Assembly: GCA_023404345.1 (NCBI GenBank) | Contig: JAEYCB010000047.1 | Location: forward strand, 1-64,000 | DNA: 64,000 nucleotides | Reading direction: 5' to 3' | Origin: Bacillota bacterium | GTDB lineage: Bacteria > Bacillota > Clostridia > Christensenellales > Aristaeellaceae | Shown here: in pieces, positions 12,641-20,895 of the stretch | Numbering within the stretch: position 1 is the stretch's first letter | Layout: each line of letters begins with the position of its first letter | The notes under the pieces: model-generated | What the model saw: only the letters and a program-made list of their open reading frames with translations | Databases searched by the model: none | What the model was told of the DNA's origin: nothing | Translations under genes and position numbers: made by a program

Positions 12641-13609
12641 TCACTCCTTTTCGATGGTTCTCAAGCCATTCAGAAGGTCGATCAATTCATCCAGCCTGGT
12701 AGCAAAATTCACCTGCCGCCGGATGGATGTCGCACCCCTGAGGCCGCTGATATAATGTCCCACATGTTTGCGCATTTCCATCACACCCAAACGCTCACCC
12801 TTGAAGTCCACCATCCAACGGGCATGCAGCACCGCCGTCTCGATGCGTTCATTCAGGGATATGCCCTGGGGCGTGCCACCCTCCAAGTCTATTCGCGCAT
12901 CCCGGAACAACCAAGGGTTACCCATCGCGCCGCGGCCGATCATCACGCCATCCGCACCGGTCTCAGCCAGCATACGCTTGGCGTCACCGGGAGCGAACAC
13001 ATCGCCATTGGCAATCACGGGAATGGTCAGACGGGCCTTCAGTTCTCCAATAGCCGCCCAGTCTGCTGTGCCGGCGTACTGCTGCTGCCGCGTACGGCCA
13101 TGAATGGCGATCCACCGCAAGCCCAGCTCCTGTGCCGCACGCCCCAATTCAAGGGCATTCATGCTATCCGCGTCATATCCCAGGCGGGTTTTGACGGTAA
13201 CGGGCAGGTCGGTGCTCCGCTTGACCGCCTCCATCACCCGATATGCGCGGTCCGGGTCCAGTAGCAGCGCGCTTCCCTCGCCGGAAGATACCACCTTACG
13301 GGCCGGGCAGCCCATGTTGATGTCCAACGACTGAAAACGTCCCAACGCTGTTACCTTTGCAGCGGCCTCGCTCATCACGGCCGGGTCCTTACCAAAAAGC
13401 TGGCAGGCAGTGTTGCCTTCTTCGGAATGTACGGCCAACAGACGACGATAGGCGTCGTTACCAGGTTTCGCGCACAGATAGCCAATAGCGCTGACCATCT
13501 CGGAGCACGCATAGTCCGCACCCATGCGGTAACACAGCACGCGCATAGGCCAGTCCGTAATGCCCGCCATGGGAGCCAAACATAATACGGTTCGAGTCAA
13601 TTGTCCCAT
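12641..13609 (-). CDS. dus: tRNA-dihydrouridine synthase (DusB-like)
   Basis: 322 residues, the usual Dus size. Dus enzymes use FMN and NADPH to reduce uridines in the tRNA D-loop. Visible hallmarks are L-A-P-M-A-G-I-T-D near the N-terminus, N-M-G-C-P-A-R-K-V with the catalytic Cys, K-T-R-L-G-Y, I-H-G-R-T-R-Q-Q-Q and N-G-D-V (FMN phosphate binding), and I-G-R-G-A-M-G-N-P. The start at 13609 lies 4 bases after the preceding stop; an in-frame upstream extension would overlap that gene and lacks a binding site. Its stop region supplies the ribosome-binding site of the next gene. Confidence 0.95.
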   Translation of the reverse strand: MGQLTRTVLCLAPMAGITDWPMRVLCYRMGADYACSEMVSAIGYLCAKPGNDAYRRLLAVHSEEGNTACQLFGKDPAVMSEAAAKVTALGRFQSLDINMGCPARKVVSSGEGSALLLDPDRAYRVMEAVKRSTDLPVTVKTRLGYDADSMNALELGRAAQELGLRWIAIHGRTRQQQYAGTADWAAIGELKARLTIPVIANGDVFAPGDAKRMLAETGADGVMIGRGAMGNPWLFRDARIDLEGGTPQGISLNERIETAVLHARWMVDFKGERLGVMEMRKHVGHYISGLRGATSIRRQVNFATRLDELIDLLNGLRTIEKE

Positions 13610-13613
13610 CCCG

Positions 13614-15272
13614 TCAACGCTCCACCACGCAGGGGAAAGAAGCGATCCGTCCACCCGTGCCTGCAAAGGGGATCAGTGTCAGTTCATAGGCCGGGCCCGC
13701 CGGCACGCCCTGGGGCGGCGGCAGAATAAAACCGGCTTTTTCTTTCCACATGGGCGCCTCGCATGCGGCGGCCAGCGCATATGGTGCCCCGTCCTCCTCC
13801 ACGGGTGTGATAGGATTCCCGGAGTGGATGGCATAGCGCCACGCCACATGCTCGTCCGGCAGCGGCAGCGCCATCAGGCGCGCACCCACATACATACTCA
13901 CGCTGCCGCGGTAACCCGTTTCCAAGCGAGGAGACAGGCCCAGCCGCAGAGTGACCACATCGCCGTTTTGGAAAGTACGGCGGAGATTGTGCCATTCACC
14001 CTGAGCCACAGCCTGCGGCCGGGCGCCGTTTACGCTGATTTGCGCGCCGTCGGCATAGCCGGGTACGCGCAGGCGCAGCGTAGCGGTGACTGCCTGCCGG
14101 CACTCCACTCGGATGGAAATTTCCCGCTGGAACACACCCGAAGCCACAGCGGTAAAGCGCACAGGCACACCGCCCAGGCGCGTGAGGCATCCGCCCTCCA
14201 CCGGCAGCACATACGCCAGCGTGTCATCATCCGGACTCATCCAAACACTGCGGCGAATGGCGTAAAGCGCACGCAACAGCGCCGATATTTCCTCCGGTTC
14301 GGGCGACTGAGCCAGACAGCTCTCATTCCCGGCCAGGCGATTGATAGGCGAAAGGGGCCGCACACCCTGTGGCGTGAGCAAGTCCGGCAGCACATTTAGC
14401 AGCAGCATTTCCAGCCGGTCGGCCATAGCGGCATCGCCCGACTGACACAATGCATCAAAATACGCCTCCGCCTGCGCACAGGCAGCAGGCAGCTCGACCG
14501 CACGGGCGGGGTCGCGCCCTGCCAGAAATGGGTCAGCTGAAAATGCACCGCTTGGCATGCCGTGGTAGCGGGATAGTGCGGTCAATCCCGCCTTACCCGC
14601 CGCTGCGTCGCGCCCCGATCCGCTGTACTGCGCAATCAGCGCAGTCATGGCCAGCGCGTCGGCCGTACCCTTGCCGGTAGCAAAACGCTGCATACGGGCA
14701 TAATATGCCTCCTCATCCGGCGTATGCGCACCTGTTTCGGGACGATATTCCCGCTGAAAAGGGAACATGTGCATCAGTCCGCTCACATCCGGCAGCCGTG
14801 AGCGCAGGCTTTCCATCAGGTTCAGCAAAAAAGGCTGACCCGTGCGACGGTACAGGTCCACCGCAAGCCGCAACATGTCCGCGCCGCACAGGAACAGCTT
14901 TTCCTCCGTCATTTCTCCCAGCGTGTCAAAAAAGGCGCGCATACCACCCAGCACCCGCAGCATGGCCTGCTTATCATGTCCCATGGCAGCCAGCATCGAT
15001 GCCGCCCGAAGCAACGCTGCAAAGCGTTCGGGCTCTTCGGGCAGGAGGCGTACCGCCTCCTCAACATCCGGGAAGGGCGGAGTTTGCGAATATCCTCCCA
15101 GCTTGGTGGCCAGCGCAGCATCTAAAGATGACATACGGTTGATATCCACCAACCCAAGGGCCAGATCAGTCAGCTGCTTTTGCAGGCCGTCGACATGCAC
15201 GGCCGCATCCGACAGCGGCACAAGCGCAGGGTCCACCAAGGGCGCGCGGCGATAAGCGATTGCGGTAGGCAT
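13614..15272 (-). CDS. GH127/DUF1680-like protein with degenerate catalytic motifs
   Basis: 552 residues, no signal peptide. The N-terminal ~380 residues look like the helical barrel, and the C-terminal part like the beta-domains, of GH127 (beta-L-arabinofuranosidase, DUF1680): it has L-R-L-R-V-P-G-Y, V-N-G-A-R-P and G-D-V-V-T-L-R-L. By eye alignment the family motif G-G-x-G-x-E reads S-G-A-F-S-A-D (D247), the E-T-C zinc motif reads E260-L-P, and the Cys-Cys pair reads S318-C319. If right, most zinc and nucleophile ligands are gone, so hydrolase activity is doubtful. AAGGAGGT precedes the ATG. First gene of an operon with dus and two secreted proteins. Confidence 0.7.
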   Translation of the reverse strand: MPTAIAYRRAPLVDPALVPLSDAAVHVDGLQKQLTDLALGLVDINRMSSLDAALATKLGGYSQTPPFPDVEEAVRLLPEEPERFAALLRAASMLAAMGHDKQAMLRVLGGMRAFFDTLGEMTEEKLFLCGADMLRLAVDLYRRTGQPFLLNLMESLRSRLPDVSGLMHMFPFQREYRPETGAHTPDEEAYYARMQRFATGKGTADALAMTALIAQYSGSGRDAAAGKAGLTALSRYHGMPSGAFSADPFLAGRDPARAVELPAACAQAEAYFDALCQSGDAAMADRLEMLLLNVLPDLLTPQGVRPLSPINRLAGNESCLAQSPEPEEISALLRALYAIRRSVWMSPDDDTLAYVLPVEGGCLTRLGGVPVRFTAVASGVFQREISIRVECRQAVTATLRLRVPGYADGAQISVNGARPQAVAQGEWHNLRRTFQNGDVVTLRLGLSPRLETGYRGSVSMYVGARLMALPLPDEHVAWRYAIHSGNPITPVEEDGAPYALAAACEAPMWKEKAGFILPPPQGVPAGPAYELTLIPFAGTGGRIASFPCVVER

Positions 15273-15327
15273 AGTACCTCCTTATGGCATCAGCGGCATT
15301 TGCCGTTACTTAGCTCCATTCTACCCT

Positions 15328-15355
15328 ATTATATAACAAAAATCCCGCAGGTCAA
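15328..15355 (-). promoter_or_regulatory. Promoter of the GH127-like/dus operon
   Basis: Minus-strand TTGACC (15350-15355) and TATAAT (15328-15333) with a 16-base spacer, about 55 bases before the ATG at 15272. Divergent from the promoter at 15374-15402. Confidence 0.7.
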
Positions 15356-15373
15356 GCAAAGTCCGCGCCCGTC

Positions 15374-15402
15374 TTGCATGCAGGCCCTCCTGCGTGTATA
15401 AT
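15374..15402 (+). promoter_or_regulatory. Promoter of the 15434 gene, with a dyad in its spacer
   Basis: TTGCAT (15374-15379), a 17-base spacer and TATAAT (15397-15402), 31 bases before the start codon. The spacer contains GCAGG-ccct-CCTGC, a 5-bp-arm inverted repeat that could be an operator between -35 and -10; that role is inference. Confidence 0.65.
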
Positions 15403-15433
15403 GGCTGTACGCTGCGAAGGAGGGAACCATATC

Positions 15434-15745
15434 ATGGACCATACCGCCCCTGGCCGTCTGTGGGTACGCCTGATGAAACGCCACCGTGTGGAACGCGACG
15501 CCACCGTGCCCTGCACGCGTGACGACCCGGAAGCCGCCCTGCGCGAGCTGCTGCCCAAGCTGGACCTGAGCCAGCCGGTCTGGCTGCCCCGTCACCATGC
15601 CGATTGGGACGAATATGCCCTGACCCGTTTCCTTCCGGAGCATTTTATGGAAGCCATCCCCTTTGATTATATGGAGATCAGCTATATCTTCCCGGAGGAC
15701 GAAAAAAAGTCCGCCCGCCCGCGCGATCCCCGTTGGGACGTATAG
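15434..15745 (+). CDS. Small conserved hypothetical protein
   Basis: 103 residues; the ATG at 15434 follows AAGGAGGG at good spacing. It resembles a small family I recall from Firmicutes: an N-terminal R-L-W-V-R-L-M-K-R-H strand, a central L-D-L-S-Q-P-V-W-L-P motif, then F-L-P-E-H-F and an I-P-F-D-Y-M-E-I segment. No function is known to me. There is no signal or membrane segment, and the C-terminus is Lys/Arg/Asp-rich. It has its own promoter, and the FkbM methyltransferase gene follows 58 bases later, so the two may share a transcript. Confidence 0.75.
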   Translation: MDHTAPGRLWVRLMKRHRVERDATVPCTRDDPEAALRELLPKLDLSQPVWLPRHHADWDEYALTRFLPEHFMEAIPFDYMEISYIFPEDEKKSARPRDPRWDV

Positions 15746-15803
15746 CCCCGCATCTGTGCATGACCGCCGTCACGCCGCCATATCATTGGGCGGAGGTGAT
15801 GGG

Positions 15804-16730
15804 ATGAATAGCATTGACAAGGCTTTTTTCACCCTGGTAGACGAAATCCGTTCGCTGGATGAAAAAGAGCTGTATTATCGTATGCGCAAAAGCTTTGACG
15901 CTGTGCCTGAGGCAGCCAAGCGCGGACTGATGACCTTCTTTTCCCAGTATCCGTATTGGGGAAAACTGGATATCGACCGCGGCGAATACGACGAAATCGC
16001 GCTCAAGCAACAAGCGCTTTTTCATCATATCGATGATTTTGCCTGGCTCTATCATCAACTGGCCGATTACCGGTCAAAAAAGACGCTGTATGCCATTATA
16101 AGCAACTGGTACCGCTATGACTTTGTCACCACATCCCAGGCCAGGGAATATCTGTTCAGCGGTTATTTTGACCTAGATCTGCTCACATGCGATAAAAACG
16201 AAGTAATCGTCGATCTGGGCGCCTATGTCGGCGACACGGTGCTCGCCTATCTTGAGCACTACGGAGAAGATTGCTACAAAAAGATTTACTGCTACGAAAT
16301 GACGCCCGACACCTTTGAACAGCTCAAAAAAAACCTGGCCGGATATCGGGACATTGACCTGCGCCAGAAGGGTGTAAGCGATGTGGAGGGATTCATGTCT
16401 CTCGCAGTCAACACAGCCAGTTCCTCAGCCAACACTCTCAGCGATGAAGCGGGTGGCGAAATTCCTGTGACCACACTGGATGCCGATATTCAAGAACCTG
16501 TTACCCTGATCAAGGCAGATATTGAGGGACACGAGCAGCGGGCGCTGCTGGGGGCCAAGGGCCATATTCTGAACGATCATCCCAGGCTATTGATTTCGGT
16601 TTATCACAACAACGAGGATTTGTGGAAGATTCCCCGCATGATTCACGACTGGTCCAGTGATTATCAGTTTTATCTGCGATTTCAAAGTTCTGTGGTCTAC
16701 CCCACAGAAATCACGTTGTTCGCATTGTGA
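15804..16730 (+). CDS. FkbM-family SAM-dependent methyltransferase
   Basis: 308 residues from the ATG at 15804, preceded by GGCGGAGGTGATGGG. The open frame extends upstream but without a binding site and into the previous gene. The SAM-binding motif is I-V-D-L-G-A-Y-V-G-D-T at about residue 136, followed by the acidic Y-C-Y-E-M-T-P strand, the V-T-T-L-D motif and L-I-K-A-D-I-E-G-H-E, all typical of FkbM O-methyltransferases acting on sugars or small hydroxyls. The first ~120 residues are an N-terminal helical domain. The substrate is unknown, and no polysaccharide or antibiotic cluster is nearby. A hairpin follows the stop. Confidence 0.85.
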   Translation: MNSIDKAFFTLVDEIRSLDEKELYYRMRKSFDAVPEAAKRGLMTFFSQYPYWGKLDIDRGEYDEIALKQQALFHHIDDFAWLYHQLADYRSKKTLYAIISNWYRYDFVTTSQAREYLFSGYFDLDLLTCDKNEVIVDLGAYVGDTVLAYLEHYGEDCYKKIYCYEMTPDTFEQLKKNLAGYRDIDLRQKGVSDVEGFMSLAVNTASSSANTLSDEAGGEIPVTTLDADIQEPVTLIKADIEGHEQRALLGAKGHILNDHPRLLISVYHNNEDLWKIPRMIHDWSSDYQFYLRFQSSVVYPTEITLFAL

Positions 16731-16742
16731 CAGGACAGCTGA

Positions 16743-16770
16743 GGCCGCGCCGGAGCATACCGGCGCGGCC
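16743..16770. terminator. GC-rich hairpin between convergent genes
   Basis: The perfect stem GGCCGCGCCGG (16743-16753) / CCGGCGCGGCC (16760-16770) with a 6-base loop lies between the FkbM and GH65 stops. The downstream plus-strand tail TTCATGCATTTC is only moderately U-rich, so it is a probable, possibly bidirectional terminator. Confidence 0.65.
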
Positions 16771-16787
16771 TTCATGCATTTCATCTT

Positions 16788-19076
16788 TCAGCGTGCCATT
16801 CCCTTCGCCTCATCGCCCGGGCGCTCCAGGTCACATACGCACTCCGGCGTAAGGACCGAAACCGGCCCTCCGGCAAGCAGGCGCACGCGGTAGTGCTCAC
16901 CCTCCATCTCAAAACGGAGATGGCTTCCTCTGTACTGGAATGAAAACTGAAGTCCCGTCCACCCCTCCGGCAGGAAGGGGTCCACACGCACGCCTTCCTG
17001 ACACAGCCGCAGGCCCGCAAAACCATTGACTACAGCCATGTAGCAGCCGCCCATGTTGGCAGTATGGATACCGTCTTTGCTATTTCCATGGGTGTTGAGC
17101 AGATCCGTTTTTACACTGTCGCCAAAGTAGACTCGAGCCTCCCGGCGCAGACCCAGGCGACATGCCTCAATACAGAAAATGCAGTTGGACAGGGAGGAAT
17201 CATGCGTGGTAATCTTCTCGTAATACCGGAAGGAGCATTCCCGCACATCCTTGCTGGCCAAATCCTCGAAAAGCACATGGGCAAGCACCGTATCCGCCTG
17301 CTTGCATACCTGATAGCGGTATAGCTGCAGGGGATGATAGTTAAGCAGCAGCGGGAACTTGTCCCGAGGCGTAGACGCCAAATCCCATACCGGTTTGTGC
17401 AGAAAGCTATCGTCTTGAGGATTGATGCCAAGCTCTTCATCATAGGGCAGGTACATGGCCTCAGCGGCGCGGGCAAAGCGGTCCAGCTCCTCCTGCGTAA
17501 CTCCCAGCTTGTTGGCCCATGACTCATACGCGTCCCACTCCCGCAGAAGCTGCGCCGTGTGCACGGCCCATTCCAGATTGTTTTTGGCACAGGCATTGGT
17601 ATAGTAGTTGTTATTAACCATGCAGGTGTACTCGTCGGGGCCGGTTACGCAGTTGATGCAAAAACGCCCTTGTGCCATATGCCCTACATCCATCCACAGG
17701 CGTGCGGTTTCCAGCAGCATTTCTGCGCCCTCTGAGATCAGGTATTCCCTGTCGCCGGTAGCGTTGTAGTAAGCGCCTACCGCATAGGCAATATCGCCCA
17801 CGATGTGATACTGAGCCGTACCTGCCAGAAAATAGCCGCTGCACTCGCGGCCATCAATGGTACGCCATGGATACAGTGCGCCCTTCAGATGACCCAGCAG
17901 CCGCGCGTTTTCACGCGCCGCATCCAGCGTGCGATAGCGGTAGCCCAGCAGCTTTCTGGCAAGCTGCGGCATGGTAAGAACGAAAAAGGGCAACATGTAC
18001 ATTTCTGTATCCCAGAAATAGTGTCCCTCATATCCCTCTCCGGACAGGCCCTTGGCCGCGATGCTACAGAGCCCATCGCGCCCGGCGGACTGAAAGAGCT
18101 GATAGAGGTTGAACTGCATGGAGAGATTGGCGTTGTCGTCTCCCAAAATAGTGGTATCAGCATTTTCCCAAAAGGCCGCAAGGGTGTCCTGCTGGGCCCG
18201 GTAGAGTGCCTCAGCCCGGCCAAAGGCCCCGGCCAAGGCCTGCCGTGCCGCCGCAAGGGTGTCGCCGTACCGCCGCTCATCGGAAAAGACACAGTACTTT
18301 TGCAGCCGCAGGGTTTGCCCTTGTCTTAGCGTTACGCTGGCGCGGAATGTGGCCGCGTGCGCGGTGCTGTTGTAGGTCGTGCGCGCGTCCTGCGCGGGGG
18401 GCTCCATCGCATGCCGCACCCCTGTAGTGAGCGAGAGCCCACTCACGCGGGTGCGCACGCTTAAATAGCTTGCTCCGTCCTCTATCAAACTTCCAGCAGG
18501 CGCCAGGTGGCACTCACTCTCTCCCGCCAGACGGGGATCGTTAGGGTTGGCGTAGTTCTTCACCAGCGCCAGATGGGTGCTTTCCACCTCCACCTCACCC
18601 GCATAGTTGAGGGGCGTGATCTCGCAGTCGATCAAAAACAGCGACGGCTGTGCAAAGCTGGCCATGCGCCGGAAACACAGGGCGGTTTCGCGCCCTTGAG
18701 GCGACCGCCACGTCACGCGGCGTTCGGTGATTCCGCGGTCCATATCCAACAGGCGCTCACAGCGAAGCAGCTCGCCCGTCCACTGGGCAAACCATTCCCC
18801 CGCCAGGCACAGCCGCACTCCCTGCACATCCGCGGCGTTAATCATGCTTTCCTTTTCTTCGCGCACATGGGTCAGCTTCTCGGCTTGCTTCATGGGCACG
18901 GTTTCATAAAAGCCGTTCACGTAGGCGCCGCGCATGGTGTCCATGCCCTCAGGCGCCCCTTCCTCCAGCGTGCCGCGTACGCCCAGATAGCCGTTGGCAT
19001 TATGGAACACCGTTTCCTGCAGGGCGAGCTGATCGTGCGTGGGTTTTGCAGACTGCACCGAATAGACCCTTTGCAT
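16788..19076 (-). CDS. GH65 disaccharide phosphorylase
   Basis: 762 residues, the size of GH65 maltose/kojibiose/nigerose/trehalose phosphorylases, which split an alpha-glucoside with phosphate to beta-glucose 1-phosphate. The beta-sandwich N-domain starts with E-T-V-F-H-N-A-N-G-Y-L-G-V-R-G. The (alpha/alpha)6 barrel has F-W-D-T-E-M-Y at 354-360, and the general acid sits in G-P-D-E-Y (E482). The segment E-C-S-G-Y-F-L-A-G-T-A-Q-Y-H reminds me more of nigerose/kojibiose enzymes than of maltose ones, a weak inference. AAGGAGGGG precedes the ATG. It follows the permease genes with a 12-base gap, so the importer probably feeds it. No beta-phosphoglucomutase gene is nearby. Confidence 0.93.
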   Translation of the reverse strand: MQRVYSVQSAKPTHDQLALQETVFHNANGYLGVRGTLEEGAPEGMDTMRGAYVNGFYETVPMKQAEKLTHVREEKESMINAADVQGVRLCLAGEWFAQWTGELLRCERLLDMDRGITERRVTWRSPQGRETALCFRRMASFAQPSLFLIDCEITPLNYAGEVEVESTHLALVKNYANPNDPRLAGESECHLAPAGSLIEDGASYLSVRTRVSGLSLTTGVRHAMEPPAQDARTTYNSTAHAATFRASVTLRQGQTLRLQKYCVFSDERRYGDTLAAARQALAGAFGRAEALYRAQQDTLAAFWENADTTILGDDNANLSMQFNLYQLFQSAGRDGLCSIAAKGLSGEGYEGHYFWDTEMYMLPFFVLTMPQLARKLLGYRYRTLDAARENARLLGHLKGALYPWRTIDGRECSGYFLAGTAQYHIVGDIAYAVGAYYNATGDREYLISEGAEMLLETARLWMDVGHMAQGRFCINCVTGPDEYTCMVNNNYYTNACAKNNLEWAVHTAQLLREWDAYESWANKLGVTQEELDRFARAAEAMYLPYDEELGINPQDDSFLHKPVWDLASTPRDKFPLLLNYHPLQLYRYQVCKQADTVLAHVLFEDLASKDVRECSFRYYEKITTHDSSLSNCIFCIEACRLGLRREARVYFGDSVKTDLLNTHGNSKDGIHTANMGGCYMAVVNGFAGLRLCQEGVRVDPFLPEGWTGLQFSFQYRGSHLRFEMEGEHYRVRLLAGGPVSVLTPECVCDLERPGDEAKGMAR

Positions 19077-19088
19077 GTTCGCCCCTCC

Positions 19089-19946
19089 TTAGCCCTTGAC
19101 CGCGCCGGCCATAATGCCCTTGATAATGTGTTTCTGTGCGCTGAAATAGAAGATGATCACCGGGATGATGGTCATGGTCAGCGCAGCCATGGCCATATTC
19201 CACTCGATGGTATAGGTGCCGAAGAACAGCGAGGTCATCACAGGGATGGTCTTGTTGGCGTTGCTGGTCAGGGTCAGCGAGGGCAGCAGATAGTCATTCC
19301 AGATCCAGATTACATCCAGAATGATCACCGTCACGGTGGTGGGCTTGAGGATGGGGAACACGATCCGCCAGAACACCTGCCAGATATTGCACCCATCGAT
19401 GATGGCAGCCTCCTCCAGCGAGACGGGAACGGACGATTTGACAAAGCCATGGAACAGGAACACGCCCATGCCCGCGCCAAAGCCCGCGTACATGAAAATC
19501 AAACCGCCCAGCGAATTTTTCATGGGAATGCCCAGCGCCTTGGTCAGGGAATTCATCTCCTGCATCAAGGGCATCATGACCGTCTGAAAGGGAATGAGCA
19601 TCGTCACGATCAGAAAGCTATAGAGGAAACGGCTCAGCCGCGTGCGCGTGCGCACCAGCATCCAGGCGGCCATGGAACACAGAACCACGATCACCGCCAC
19701 CGAACACAGCGTCACGATGAGCGAGTTTTTAAATACATTGATAAAATCCATGCGCTGCACCGCACCTGCGTAATACTCCCAGGTGAGGGTTTCGGGCAGA
19801 GCGAGTACGTTGGTATACATCTCTGCGCGGCTTTTGAAGGAGTTGACCACGATGATGTAAATCGGGGACAGGTAAATCAGGCAGAATACAAGCAGCGCCG
19901 CATTGGCCAGCACGCTTCGCGCGCCCTTCGCGCCGTTTTTGCTCAT
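19089..19946 (-). CDS. CUT1 sugar ABC transporter permease (MalG-like)
   Basis: 285 residues with six predicted membrane helices, the first right after a basic N-terminus. The cytosolic EAA loop reads S-L-E-E-A-A-I-I-D-G-C-N, which docks the ATPase. It pairs with the permease just upstream; the ATG overlaps that stop by 4 bases, showing tight coupling. No ATP-binding subunit is encoded in this locus, so a shared MsmK-type ATPase elsewhere must drive it, as is common for CUT1 systems in Firmicutes. The GH65 gene follows, suggesting an alpha-glucosidic disaccharide as cargo. Confidence 0.93.
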   Translation of the reverse strand: MSKNGAKGARSVLANAALLVFCLIYLSPIYIIVVNSFKSRAEMYTNVLALPETLTWEYYAGAVQRMDFINVFKNSLIVTLCSVAVIVVLCSMAAWMLVRTRTRLSRFLYSFLIVTMLIPFQTVMMPLMQEMNSLTKALGIPMKNSLGGLIFMYAGFGAGMGVFLFHGFVKSSVPVSLEEAAIIDGCNIWQVFWRIVFPILKPTTVTVIILDVIWIWNDYLLPSLTLTSNANKTIPVMTSLFFGTYTIEWNMAMAALTMTIIPVIIFYFSAQKHIIKGIMAGAVKG

Positions 19947-20812
19947 ACCTCCACCTCCCGCTTGGACGTGAGCCGGACCTGAAACATGGTAATGACGCCC
20001 ACAATGATGAAGAACACAATAGCTTTGGCCTGGCCGTAGCCGTAATTGCTCTTAGCGAAGATTTCGTTAAAGATGTTCATGGACACCATTTCCGTAGCAT
20101 TGGCAGGGCCGCCGCCGGTCAGGGCCAGGTTTACATCGTAGATTTTGAAGCAATTGGACAGCGTCAAAAACAGACAAATGGTGATAGAAGGCATCAAAAG
20201 CGGCAACCGGATGCGGAAAAGTGTCTGCCAATAGCTGGCTCCATCCACATTGGCGGCCTCCATCACATCATCGGAAATGGATTGCAGGCCTGCGATATAG
20301 ATGACCATCATATACCCGGCCATCTGCCAGGTGGCCACCACGATCAGGCCAATGAAAGCGAATTGCTTGTTGCTCAGCCAGTAGAAAAACAGGTCAGAGC
20401 GCCCGGTCATCTCGCCCAAAGTGGCCATGCAGTCGCCCAGGATGAACTGCCAGATATAGCCCAGTAGCAGCCCACCAATCAGATAGGGCATGAAAATCAT
20501 AACTCGGCCCACGTTGCGCAGCCTCAGCTTTGACGTCACCACCAGTGCAAAGCCCAGCGCCAACACATTTACTGTGACCATGGTAATCAGGGTAAAGACA
20601 GTGGTGCGCTCCAGGGAACTTAAAAACCGTGTGTCCCGGAAAGCTTTCGCATAATTGGCAAAGCCCACAAACTTCATGGGGTTTTTGGGCAGGCCATCCC
20701 AGGAGACAAACGAATAGTACACGCCCGTCAGGAACGGCACGATCACTACCACGATAAACACAAAAAACAGCGGTACGGTAAACAGCGCAAACCAGCGCTT
20801 TTTCATGGACAT
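19943..20812 (-). CDS. CUT1 sugar ABC transporter permease (MalF-like)
   Basis: 289 residues from the ATG at 20812 (M-S-M-K-K-R-W). GAGGGGGG lies 8 bases upstream; an in-frame extension to 20866 would run through the terminator hairpin and is rejected. Six membrane helices are predicted; the EAA loop reads V-M-E-A-A-N-V-D-G-A-S. It forms the heterodimeric pore with the next gene product. Transcription reaches it only by passing a hairpin after the binding-protein gene, so its level should be lower than the binding protein's. Confidence 0.93.
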   Translation of the reverse strand: MSMKKRWFALFTVPLFFVFIVVVIVPFLTGVYYSFVSWDGLPKNPMKFVGFANYAKAFRDTRFLSSLERTTVFTLITMVTVNVLALGFALVVTSKLRLRNVGRVMIFMPYLIGGLLLGYIWQFILGDCMATLGEMTGRSDLFFYWLSNKQFAFIGLIVVATWQMAGYMMVIYIAGLQSISDDVMEAANVDGASYWQTLFRIRLPLLMPSITICLFLTLSNCFKIYDVNLALTGGGPANATEMVSMNIFNEIFAKSNYGYGQAKAIVFFIIVGVITMFQVRLTSKREVEV

Positions 20813-20838
20813 GCGCGTCCCCCCCTCGTTAAACGACA

Positions 20839-20882
20839 CAAAAAGCGGGAGCCGCCCAACGGGCATCCGGGCAGCCCCCGCT
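20839..20882 (-). terminator. Attenuating terminator between binding protein and permeases
   Basis: On the minus strand AGCGGGGGCTGCCC (20882-20869) pairs with GGGCGGCTCCCGCT (20857-20844) and is followed by TTTTTG. It sits inside the operon, 14 bases after the binding-protein stop, so it should act as a partial terminator or mRNA-stabilising hairpin. Confidence 0.8.
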
Positions 20883-20895
20883 ATCGGTCGGCGAA

